From: Maratus speciosus
Taxonomy: Eukaryota; Arthropoda; Arachnida; Araneae; Salticidae
Direction of reading: 5' to 3'
Assembly: GCA_963932465.1 (NCBI GenBank)
Contig: OZ010793.1
Coordinates: 367,254,459 to 367,318,458 of the forward strand
Length of the DNA: 64,000 nucleotides
The translations under genes and the position numbers were made by a program. Each line of letters starts with the position of its first letter. The stretch's first letter is position 1. Positions 49,083 to 60,311 of this stretch are shown one piece after another. Below the pieces are notes generated by a model, which was not told where the DNA came from, searched no databases, and saw only the letters and a list, made by a program, of their open reading frames with translations.

Positions 49083-49594
49083 CCCTTAAATGCCTGATTT
49101 TTCAAAAATCATTTTAATAATGTTTTTCGGCTTTCATTTTTTAAATAAATCATGGGAAAAATACTTAAAAAAATCCTATTTTGTTTTAAGTATGGTTTAC
49201 GGCTAAAAAACAGTTTGTTACTAATCGGCAATGCTGGTTTTTAATTGAAAAAATAATTTTCCTCCATAAAATTCTATAATACTAAACACACAAGAATTTT
49301 AGGAACTATGATAAGAAATAAATTTTACTTGCTCACTGCAGAATAAAATAGGGTATTTCGCAAGCTTCCAAACAAAACAAAAAGAACATATAGCAACAAT
49401 TGAAAAAATAAATCTATCTTTATTCTTAAATAGCACAAGTGTTGCCATCTACATGTTGAAAATCGATTTAATAATATTTTCAGAATGTATTTTATTGGCA
49501 ACATTAGACATTACAGCTTAAAAATTATTCTAATAATATTTTAGAAACCCTAAATTGGGTATGCTGCCGAAAAGCAACACCCGGCATTTAAGGG
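49083..49594. mobile_element. piggyBac-type MITE (512 bp) with TTAA target duplication
   Basis: CCCTTAAATGCC at the left and GGCATTTAAGGG at the right are perfect inverted ends, flanked by TTAA at 49079-49082 and 49595-49598. CCC ends with TTAA duplication define piggyBac-type elements. The uninterrupted site is preserved in the opposite foldback arm, so the boundaries are exact. No transposase. Confidence 0.9.
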
Positions 49595-49800
49595 TTAACT
49601 AATGCTGGAAATTCGCTTGTGAATTCGATGAGGTGATTGTCTGTGCTGCCGGCTCCCGGTCTATTAGTAATGATCAATATTGGCAACTATTGTAACTCAG
49701 TTTAAAAATTGAATCATAAGCATTGTTTTTTGTTTACTTTAGAGAATGCACTTTTAACACAGGGTGCCCATAAAAGAATGTCCAGTTATAAATTATAATA

Positions 49801-50579
49801 CAGTAGACTCCCTTAAATCCTCTAACGCCTAAAATCTGAATATTTTTCCAGATGTAAACAATGAAATTTACAGTTGAGCTGCAGGAACAAAATTCAAGAT
49901 GGCGCCGAAATCAGCGACTACCGCAATGTTTTTTTTATTAATTTTTTTGTTAATCATTCTCTTTTGGCTATTGTAGCTGATTTATTACTAAATAAATTTA
50001 CATTACTTTTGATTTTGATATAAATTAGCATATCTATATCAAAAATTCCAGGGTTCGAAATGGAAAAATCCACGAACCGGACGCTATTTTAAAATTATTC
50101 TTCACGGATTTTTTTTTTTTTTAATTATAGACAAATTTATTTCTAAACATACAAAGAAGTATAAGAAACGCATTCAAGACTCTATAAATAACAATGAAAA
50201 CAGTTACAGTGAGCACAATAAGCTATATATACTGATAATAGCATTAACACTGTTCTCCTTGCTACCACTAGGTGGCAGCATAGCACTTTTAGAATCGAAT
50301 TGAATCGATTTCATTCCTAATAATTTAATATTTTTCTAAATTTTTATTTTACATAATTATTTTAATAATTACTTACTTTTAAACTAATAAATTCTTTTAA
50401 TATTTTACTTATTTTGATGTTTCACTTTATTATAAGCATTCATTATAATTTCCCTCGCTTAACTACCAATCAAATTAATGTTTCAAAAATGTAAACAAAT
50501 CAATGACCAGAAATCCGCAAAATTCTAAAATCCGCACAACCTCTGGTACCAAGCTGTGCGGATTTAAGGGAGTCTACTG
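49801..50579. mobile_element. pogo-type MITE (779 bp) inserted in a mariner remnant
   Basis: CAGTAGACTCCCTTAAATCC at the left mirrors GGATTTAAGGGAGTCTACTG at the right, with TA on both sides. Non-coding. It interrupts the leader of the mariner-type element that starts near 49760. Confidence 0.9.
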
Positions 50580-50700
50580 TAGTATCAACTGTAAGCGTTG
50601 TAAAGTGTTGGTTCAGGGTCACAAATAAAGAGCAACTCAAACAGTTTCAGATAAGTGCATGCGCGAGTATACTGCTCTGTTATTGATTCACATACGCAAA

Positions 50701-50975
50701 ATGGCGACTCCTGAGCCAAAAGCTTTATTGCTGGGCTGAAGATTTAAAACCCGTTAGAGCCATGCGATTTTTCCTTTTGGGGCTTTATAAAATATCGCGT
50801 CTAAGTTCTGCCGCTACCTAATGATTTGACAGAGTTGAGACACAGAATGGAAGAGGCTGTAGCTTCCATTATTCCGGACTTGTTAACCGAAGTGTGGGAA
50901 GAATTTTACTTTAGGTTGGATGTGTGTCGTATATCTAAAGATGCATATATTGAACATCTGTATATACAATTCATA
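50701..50975 (+). pseudogene. Internally deleted mariner/Tc1-type transposase
   Basis: An ATG at 50701 opens MATPEPKALLLG and stops. After a large internal deletion the C-terminal end of a DDE transposase appears from 50760: PCDFSFWGFIKYRV, an in-frame TAA at 50802-50804, then LPNDLTELRHRMEEAV to WEEFYFRLDVCRISKDAYIEHL. The CDF-WG-IK and YRLDVCR-IEHL patterns are typical of a mariner-like family abundant in arthropods. The terminal CAGGGTGCCCATAAAAGAAT at 49760 is probably its left end, with the pogo-type MITE between. No function is left. Confidence 0.85.
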
Positions 50976-51474
50976 TTACGCTATCGCATGTGGCACAGAA
51001 ATAGCGATTATTTTTAATTGTTCAATGGTAACGCCCGAATGAAACGCATCTCATTGGTTATTGAACAGCGTTTAATGCATCTCCATACACATAAGGTGGG
51101 GTTACCATAGGGGGACCCTGTTCGGTCGCCAAATGCTGCCAAGTTTGTCGCCAACTTGGCGAGATATATCCAAATTTGGCTATTAAAATGAGTCGCCAAC
51201 AATGACGCCAACGTTGGCGATATCTCTAATATTTCGCCAAATTCCCATAGACTTCCATTGTAAACCAATAGGGTTTACTTGCTTCCAGAAAATCAACCAA
51301 TTGAGATATTTTAATGCAAAGAAAACTAATATTAGCTTAAGGGATTATATTAATTATATTTAAGGGAATCCAAGTAAATTAAATTATGAATAAAAGTAAC
51401 ATGATGCAATGCTTAGTATGCTTTCCCAAACATAAATTTTAAGGGAGACCAAACTGGTCGCCAAGGGCGGCTAG

Positions 51475-51518
<44 letters not shown>

Positions 51519-51547
51519 AGGTTAGTTTACCTTCAATTTGATGTATG

Positions 51548-54099
51548 CAGGCTCGGACTGGCCCGCCGGCCCATCGGCCCGATGGCCGGTGCGCCCTAGT
51601 CCAAGGAAAACTTCGCGCCCCTTAGTTCTTCTGCCTGTCCACTATTTTTCCCCTTGTTTTACATGTACATTCTGACTAGTGTACTAAATTTCGAAAATTC
51701 GTTTAGGGAATAATCATAAATTAATAGACAGGAAGCACAAGAGAGGTAATTTTTATTGTCACAAAGAAATTAAAGGTACAGTCGTGGGAAAAAAGAGTAA
51801 ACACCCCCTACTAACTCCTCAACAAATTATCGTAGACGAAAGTTACTGATACCGAACGATTGGAAATAAAGTCTACTTTTAAATGGCGTGTATAAAATTT
51901 GCTTAGGGGGCCATATACATATTAAAACTAATCAAAACTTCATTTTTTCAATAGCAGTACCCAAATTTAACGAAATATTTCAAATCTTTGGTTCAAAATA
52001 TGCCTAGAAACCAAATTTCAAGTCATTCGAATGATAAGTTGTTGAATTATAGACATTGAAAATTTGTACTTCTAATGTTAAATTACATTTTCATATTTTT
52101 ATTTATATCTCCTGAAAATATGCTCCTAATGAGCTAATTTTTTGTGTGGCAATAATACTAATATACCCAAACATTAATACGTTGAATTTGCAATTTTTAT
52201 AATTTTATGATATGAATTATGAAATTAATATTCGAAAAAAATTATGAATTGCAACATACAATTTTTTTGATGGAATTAGAATTATTAAGTCCTGCTTTAT
52301 GGAAATCCGAAATTTCACATTTTTCTTCCAAGTAGTTTTCAAATTATGTTTTAAAAACGGCAAAATGATGGTTTAAGGGGCCGTCTATGATAGAAGTGAG
52401 TAAATGTTTGAAATTTATTCTGCTAACCTGTAATCAAACAGGTTTCATTGACGCTTAAACGTGCCTTGATCAAGAAGGCGGCTCCCTCGGTTAAGAATCG
52501 AGTTCGGAACTTCAATTTGGATACAGCCCTTAAAATACGCTCGTTTTAAAATAATTAATTTCTTGGAAACTTATGGCACGAATTGCATAAAAATTTGTTT
52601 ATAGGCTAATTGAAAGGTGTAGAGTTCATTTGTGCTGTCAAAATTGTGTACTGCTATTGAAAAAAACAAAGTTATGGTTCGTTTTAATATGTAGATGGCC
52701 CCTTAAACAAATTTTATATACATCATTTAAAAGTAGACTTTATTTCCAATCGTTCGGTACCAGTAACTTTCTTCTACGATAGTTTGTTGTGAAGTTAGTA
52801 GGGGGTGTTTACTTTTTTTTTTTCCACGACTGTACATCAAAGCAATTTCAGGATCGGAAACCAAAGTGAGCAAAAATCTTTGCGTGAGATTAAGAGAGAA
52901 AATATACCCCGGAAAAGCTTTAGTAGCCACGGCACCCTGGGCTAGGTTTTTTTCACAACTTCTTTGAGTGATATCTTTTACAGTTTAACCAAAAATACTT
53001 TGCATATTTTCAGTTCTTTAGCTTTTAGTATCTATAGTCCTTCTCTCACTCCTTTAATCTCGGTCCTGAATGCACCATAATTGAAACCATGGTTTTTTAA
53101 AAACAACTTGGGAAAAGAAAGAGATAAATATCAGAAAAAAAAATATTTTGTGGGGATTTTGCTGTTGATTGGGAAACACGATCTTTCTTTTCAAGGAATA
53201 CAAAAAATTTCTTCGTCGGTGGAGTCTATTTGGGGGGGGGGGGGGGGGGGGGAGAGAGACTTGGAAGGTGCATAACAAATTTAGAAAAGTGCGCCTCCTG
53301 GAATATACCCTCCCACTCTCTTTGAAATACCGTTTGCAGATATGCGTCACTGTGCACGATGACTATATAGAAAAGAAGTAATAAATTGTAGCAATTTCAT
53401 AAATTTCACTCAATTATTTCTATGTGAGCAAAAACTTATTGATACCGTCTCGTATTTTCTGAAATTTATGGATAAATACCAAACACTTTTTGCGTTATAA
53501 CTGTAATAAGATTTAAGAAAATTTTATAAACTATATATCTTTCCTGGCTGCCAAGAAATTCAAATAGGGTGTCAAAAATGAAGAATCATTTGAAAAATCA
53601 ATGTTCGTGCATTTTTTAATATGTAAACAATGCCCAAAGCAAAATTTATAAATAGCATTTAATAGTGATATTATTACCAATCAATTGTTACCCATGTTTT
53701 ATACGGTCATTTGCAGGAGAATTAGTAGGGGTGATCACTTTTTTCCATTATTCCAAAAGAATAAAATAAGAAAGCTCTAGTGTTGATATCTACTACAAGC
53801 TAATTTGAGTTTAACTTCCTGGAACTTTTACATATTACATGATTCCTTTTAGGAAATTGCGTAGCATTGTGTAGGTTACATGAAACTTTAAACATACACT
53901 GGGGATATAGCGAAGTCTTCCATGTAGACTCAGAGATATTATATTAAGCCATTTTCATACTTGGTGCTTTGAGAATGTGTTAAACGTTATCAAGTCAGAT
54001 ACAACACAAGCGCGTAAAATTGACGTGAGTTCATTAACATTTTTGCGCCCTCTGAAAATCCAAGGTCTGCGCCCTTTCCTCTGGTCCAGTCCGACCCTG
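51548..54099. mobile_element. Non-autonomous hAT-type element (2552 bp) with 8-bp duplication
   Basis: The ends CAGGCTCGGACTGG and CCAGTCCGACCCTG are imperfect inverted repeats. Identical GATGTATG flanks at 51540-51547 and 54100-54107 form an 8-bp target duplication, as in hAT elements. GCGCCC words lie just inside each end. The interior has no transposase; it holds a nested element and a run of 21 G at 53232-53252. Frames of 62-98 residues here look random. Confidence 0.85.
51779..52832. mobile_element. Nested mariner-type foldback (1054 bp)
   Basis: CAGTCGTGGGAAAAAAGAGT and CCACGACTG are inverted ends with TA on both sides. The arms run about 190 bases (GTAAACACCCCCTACTAAC, TAAAGTCTACTTTTAAATGG and complements). 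Located inside the hAT-type element, so it inserted later. Non-coding. Confidence 0.85.
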
Positions 54100-54108
54100 G
54101 ATGTATGT

Positions 54109-54165
54109 CTGTAATAACCAATACTGGCAACTATTGTAACTCAGTTTACAAATCGAATGATGAGC
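54109..54165 (+). repeat. Copy of a segment also at 49667-49725
   Basis: TGGCAACTATTGTAACTCAG and the following GAGCATTGCTTTT match 49667-49725 in the same orientation at about 85 percent by eye. 54170-55540 shows no other feature. Confidence 0.7.
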
Positions 54166-55551
54166 ATTGCTTTTAATAATACTAAACACAGCATTTACTT
54201 AAAAAAAGGGTTGTTTGTATTTAAAGAAAGTATTTTTAAGTTATAATAGAACTAATTATCAGAATTGATAATAAACAGAATCTTATTCAACATTGTTAAT
54301 CCTTTGAAAGGCGCTGGTATATTATTTACACCATTTAATTTTAATTCCCAGCTTTTGAAATTGCACTAGAATAGTTAAAAAAAAAAAAGCTTTTATAACG
54401 TACGTGATGCATACGCCAGGAAAATGAGATTTTTGCAAATTCTGGTGCAAGTCAAGCATTTCAACATTTTAGCAACATAACTACTTGATAATCAGTAAGA
54501 AAAAAAGTCTTATTCTGATTTGATAATTGAAATAAAAATTATTCACGTTTAAAGTTCTTTTTTTTCCAAGAATATTCCTTAACAACTATATAAATTTTTT
54601 TTTTTACAAAGAGATGAATTAGTAAATCCTAAGTCTTTTACCTAAGTCATTTGGGAAAAGTTCGAAATGTAAGGGTTTAAAAGCATTTCCCGCACTTTTA
54701 CCACTTCGTTCTGGTTAATAGTAGAATTTACCAATTTATATATAGATATATATTTCTCAGTGATAATAAAATAATTCAATTGTCAAACAAATATCTAAAA
54801 ATTCTAATTTTAAGGATTTATTTTTTTAAAGCCAACTATAAATTACACCAAATTAAGTTTAAAACCTTAAAAATTTCAAATTTTCAAGTACAGAATCTCC
54901 GGATTGATTTTTTTCCGTGTTATTATTATTATTTTTTTTAGTTATTAGTCAGTGATTACCTTTCTGGAGATTTCTCTTTCCTACGATTGTGCATAATATC
55001 TGTCTGTACTGAGTTGCCCATTAGAAAACATGCTTTATTTCGCACTTTGTTTAAAAGCTTGTAACAATAATTTCTGGTAATTTTTTTAAGTACTTTATGA
55101 ATTATATAAGCTTCTATAATAACAAAACTCTTGCATTATCTTTAAAATTGATAGTTTGAACGTATTTGATATCAAAATATTAATGATTTTAGGTAATTGA
55201 TCTTATTTTCCATCGATTCTTTATGATAGTTTAGTTAAGTGAAAAAGTTGCTAGACATTTTCAATCATGTAAAGGAAAAACAGCGTCGTGTTTTTTATGA
55301 AAAAATTACCCCGTTCATGGAAAGAAACCGTTCTTGTCGTGATTGTTGTTTTTTGTATTAGGATTATGGCAGACTTTTCATTAGTCACTATTACTTTTAT
55401 TTGTTGAGAAAAAGGCGTTGTTATGTCTATTGTATGTATTGAAACTAGATTATGGAAAAGCTACATAGCTTATAACTTAACTTCTATATAGCAGTTTACT
55501 AAGATACTTGCAGCATTAGTTAGATATTTTTCTGAGGACGGTTTTGGTATA

Positions 55552-57325
55552 CAGTATTTCTCTGAATTCATGGACCGAACTGTAAGGGAAGGTAAAGTAA
55601 AGATAAAGAAGCAATTTTGACATAGCAATGTGGAGTCGGAAATGAAAAGAGTTGGGGAAAAACAATAAATGCAGAGGACACGAAAACAAGAGTTTTATTG
55701 ACATAACAATTACAGTAAGGGCTCAAATATTTCACCACCAACATCGATAGAGGCTCTAGCAAGTCACTGGCGTATTTCTTTGAAGATTCGAGGTGTTTCA
55801 ATAAGAGTTGCAGCAGTGACTGAAAGTCTTCATGAGATTCATTTGGTGTCCCGTAGTGCTCTGCGCAGCACAGGGCATGTTGCGCAGCTTTTGTAATGCT
55901 TTTTATTATTTCTAATTAATGCAGTTTTTCGGTCTCATTTCTGCGGCTTTGATTTGCTGGATGATGAAAAGGTTCTTACCACCGGAGCATTAATCCATAA
56001 ACCGAATGGTTGGAGCTCCGGTTGTCTTATTACTGGCGTCACGTAGATGAGACACTTAGAATCTTTCAAAGGGTACGCTAATCACTTGCTAGACGTTGCC
56101 AGGCCTGTATCGATGATGATGGTGGCATATTTCAGCACTTACTGTAATTGTTATTTCAATAAAACAATTATTTTCGTTTGCTCCGCATTCCCTGTGTGGC
56201 AACTTTCTCTGCACATATTCATTTCCAGCCCCCGTTACTCAGAATATACTTTGAACAAGTGAAATCATTAAATTAATTTATTTTCTTAAAACAATACGTA
56301 GTTCTATCTACATGTATTTTTTTCTCTCTCTCCTTTTCGCAACGAACTTAATTCAACACATTCAAATACAAAGATTTATGATTTTATTTTCCAGTTATTC
56401 AAAATTCCATTCTTGCATAATTAATTTCTAGTTCTTAACGGTCTTTTTTTTTAAAGTAATCAAATAAAGACAAATAAATCCAAGTGCACCTGCCCTTTTT
56501 AACATTACAATTTCTTTTATCGTATTTTATCTGCGTTGTAAATAAGTTATTCTTAATTGCAACTAGAATTTGATGGTTAAAATGAAATAACAAAAATAAA
56601 ATTATTTTATGGGAATTGCGGTTTCAAATATATTTCACTTATCTTAGCACATATATGCCTTCTCTCTGCATTTTCCATACATTTGTTAAGATTACACAAT
56701 CACATTTAAGCTAATTCGTTGGTGTTGAAATAAACAAACCCAGAATTTATGTGGCTCTTACTCATGAAATAAAGTAGGGTTGTTTTAACATCCCGGTGAG
56801 TTAGTGCTGGGGTGGGGCTGCCACATTATATTCTGCTAAACCTCCTGCTAGTGCTTTGTCTTTTTTATTCCGGCATCAAAAACTTTGTAAATTGGCGATA
56901 ATGTACTACGCCAAGTCATGTGAATCGGTACGCAAAAAGATGAGTTGGCTTTTTCCCTCTGTTGCTGTAAGGTCTCTATAAAAGGGCCGTTGCTTATTCT
57001 TTTAGACGTTACGGAGCACCTCTCCACATATCTCCACGTTTATATACATACAACTGGATATAACTGTGTTCTCCATTATGATTGTTTTCTTGCTTCTATC
57101 TAAAAAAAAAAAAAAATCTATGTCGGCACGTATTGCTGTAGTTTTTCCTTCTTATTTGCGAACCCGGAACCACCGTTTTATGGCGAACCAAAACGCCATC
57201 ACACCCTGTTTTTATCCAACACTTTTTGTTTCCCAGCCCAATTGCTGCACCAAAATTGCTCCTTGATGTGTACCTTGATGTTTACCTTCCTTTACAGTTT
57301 GGTCCATTAGTACAGGGACACCCTG
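55552..57325. mobile_element. Mariner-type element remnant (1.77 kb) with internal inverted repeat
   Basis: The right end in inverse reads CAGGGTGTCCCTGTACTAAT then GGACCAAACTG; the left end is its worn copy (CAGTATTTCTCTG, ATGGACCGAACTGTAAGG), with TA on both sides. Inside, 55688-55830 and 56047-56200 are inverted copies that read as similar frames (HLESSKKYASDLLEP against HLESFKGYANHLLDV) on opposite strands. I do not recognise a transposase, and these frames may simply reflect shared DNA. Confidence 0.65.
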
Positions 57326-57959
57326 TATTAAGTATTTTTATATAGTGTTTGGTTATACACTTATAGTGATATTTGTGTTAAATCATGGAAAAATCATACA
57401 CCTGACATATCAACAATTGCCAATGACAGGCATATCAATGAAGAGTTTATCTAAATTTATGAAATTTGGAACATATGTACCCACAAAAAATGTATTTTTA
57501 AGATTATTTAAAATTAACGTAATTTGAAAATTAAAAGGTATTAAATGGCGTAGTAACCCGATATGTTGCATATGCATTCCATGAGATTTTTCAATTTTTA
57601 GGGTAAAAGAAATCCAGTTTAGTTCTACATTTAGAAGAGATTTATAAAATTAATTTTATAAAATTTCAGATTATAAGCCAAGAATCGTGTTTACAATGTA
57701 AACGAGCTCAAAATTAAGAACATCATGCAAGGTACATGATTTTGATGTCATTATAGTAGAATGCTTTTATAAGAAAACTATCAGGCTTCATCCGCTACGT
57801 TGCGCGTCGGTTGGTTTCTCCAAACGTTCTTTGAATCAAATGAAATATATCGGTGAATATGACCTTCTAAATCGGTGAATTTGAATTCTAAAGTAAAAAT
57901 CATTAAATCGATTTATTCAAACAAGACAAAAATAAAGGCATTTCTTGATCATTTCCGAT

Positions 57960-58225
57960 AGTAGACGATATTCCATTATTTACACTTTTCTTTCGTTTTC
58001 TTCACGAAAATGGAGTTATTTAGTTGCCATCTTTAAAAAAACTTCGTTAAAGGTTATAAAAAAATTAATATCCTACAAACTAATACAAATTTTTAAAATA
58101 TGAGAGCTTATATGACATCCTCGGATCCATTCGGCTAACTTGTATTAATTTCATCGCGCTGCATTCGATATTCTAAGAGAAGTAATTGAGAAATAGAAAC
58201 AGACAGAATTTAATATAACTAGTTG
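57960..58225 (+). repeat. Dispersed repeat, copy 1
   Basis: Aligns with 59610-59865: AAAATGGAGT, TTAATATC-ACAAACTAAT, GACATCC-CGGATCCAT and ACAGACA-TTTAATATAA recur in order. Such tails with an ACAGAC word are common in dispersed arthropod repeats. 57330-57950 shows nothing else. Confidence 0.6.
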
Positions 58226-59609
58226 CGTGGCTACTCGAGGTGTTGCTTTTGAATTACATCAGATCGTTCGATTGTTTTGGGGAAAATGAAATCTAACTTT
58301 ATTGTAAATTTAGAAGGCAATTATAGTATTAATTTTATTAAATAAAATATTTCAAATAATAAATTATATTTACAATTTAAGCGGCAAACTTTCCAGTAAA
58401 AATGCACATATTCTATAACTTCATTTGCCAAAAGCTTTTCGTTCTTTTAAGATTTGGCTTCTAATTTCGGAGGTAGTAGAAATGAGGCCATTTGGTTGAA
58501 CTTATACCAAAAATGTCTTTGTTTGGGCGAATTTATTCAAAAGCCTTTAATACTTATGAATTAACATCAATGCTTAGAGAAATATAATTTTTCTCGATAA
58601 CACATTTGTTTTTAACGTCCTTGTGGAACTTTTAATCATCATCTTAAGGAAATGTTTGAAAATCTGTTTTCTACTTTAAATTAAATAAAAAAAGTTACGA
58701 TGGATTTTTTTCTCTTTTACGTCAATGCAATTTATCTCAATTGGTGGCGCCGAAATTCATCTGACAAATAAATTTTCAAAATCCAAGTGAGATGGGAGAG
58801 CAATTAGATTAAATAGTTTATTAAATAAAACTGAAATAGTATGTAAATTCTATTCATCATTAGAAGTTAATAATTGTTCCATAATAGTAATTCTCCGTAT
58901 TTAACAGAGCCAATACAAAAAAAAAATGTTCTCTGCTTGGTTGCAGAGTCAGGACTTCCATTATACACCCTGTATTAAACAGAGCCATGATTTAACAATT
59001 GGCATCTCTGATTACAGAGTCAGGACATGTTACATGTTCTCTGCTTGGTTACAGAGTCAAGACTGACCATTTTAAAAATGATACATATTATATAAAATAA
59101 ACATCAAAATAAAAATTACAATATGCAGTTATAAATCTTCTAAATAGCTATAATATTCATTTAAATGACATCCAAGTAATTATAAAACTAATAAATCACC
59201 ATCAATTCAAAATTATTATAAAGTAAATAAATCTATATTACATGACCTTGAAATCATAATGTTACTCATAAATATTGATTCAGGGTTATAAACAATTTAG
59301 ATAAACAGATTAGATTTTTTCTGTCAAAAGAAATCAGTTTTATAATTATGTTTCACAATATGAAAGATAAACAGAGTTAAATTATAAACAAATAAATTTG
59401 AGGGCATTTACGCCGAAACATCAATGTTTCAGTCGACAGACGATTTTTTACTTTCTAAAATAAACTGATTTCTGAAGCATGCGAAAATAAGTTTGTGTTT
59501 CTTTAAATTTTCTTGAAAAATACAATTCTATCACAATACTATTTTCACATCTATTCAAATAAAAATTAATTTCAATTTGAAAATGACGCCAAACTAATAA
59601 ATCTTATAA

Positions 59610-59865
59610 ATAATTTTTCCTTTTGTCCCTTTTACCCACAAAAATGGAGTAATTAATTTAATTGCTATCAATGCAGAAATCTCATTAAAAATTACAAAAA
59701 ATTAATATCTCGAAAACTAATTCAAATTTTAAAATTGTTAGATCACTTTTGACATCCTTGGATCCATGCGGGTAACTAGTGTTAATTTATTCGCCCAACC
59801 TTCCATTTTCTAGGACAAGTATCTGTGAAATACAAACGAACAGACACTTTTTAATATAATAGAAT
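59610..59865 (+). repeat. Dispersed repeat, copy 2
   Basis: Second copy of the repeat at 57960-58225, in the same orientation. Between them, 58230-59600 is AT-rich, apart from a short cluster of CTCTGCTTGGTTGCAGAGTC-type copies at 58917-59070. Confidence 0.6.
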
Positions 59866-59869
59866 GATG

Positions 59870-60275
59870 AAGTTTTAATTTCGTAATGAAAAATTTGCCG
59901 GAGATAAATGCTACACTATTTACAGTTTTAAGTGCAAATGGGTTATTTTGTAATGGAGCCTGCTGAAGGTAGAGTAAAAAAAGTCCTGCTTGAAAATTAT
60001 TTTAAAAAGCCATAATAAATCAGTCAATAAGATGCAGTTTTCAAACAAATTGCATTTGGGAGTAGTTTTTTTTTTTTCCTGTATGACGGTGTAAAAATTG
60101 CTTAGAAATTTAAAAATTGCTGTAACAAAAACTGCAAAACCGAAATTTCATTGTCAAGTGTTGCCATTCGCAAAATGACGTCAGCGTTACTCACGGACAC
60201 GTTTGTCCTTTATAATATAGATAGATCAATTTATTTTAACCATTCTGATGCGCAAATAAAATCTATCAACAGGGC

Positions 60276-60311
<36 letters not shown>

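Larger units (their letters stand above)
48592..49670. mobile_element. Foldback element carrying two later insertions
   Basis: The left arm 48592-48779 is inverted in two parts, 48944-49082 and 49595-49670, for example GTCTGCCAAGTCATATCTTG against CAAGATATGACTTGGCAGA, and GAGCCGGCGGAACAGAAAAT against its mirror near 49655. The right arm is split by a piggyBac-type element and the loop is filled by a small MITE. No coding capacity. Confidence 0.8.
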
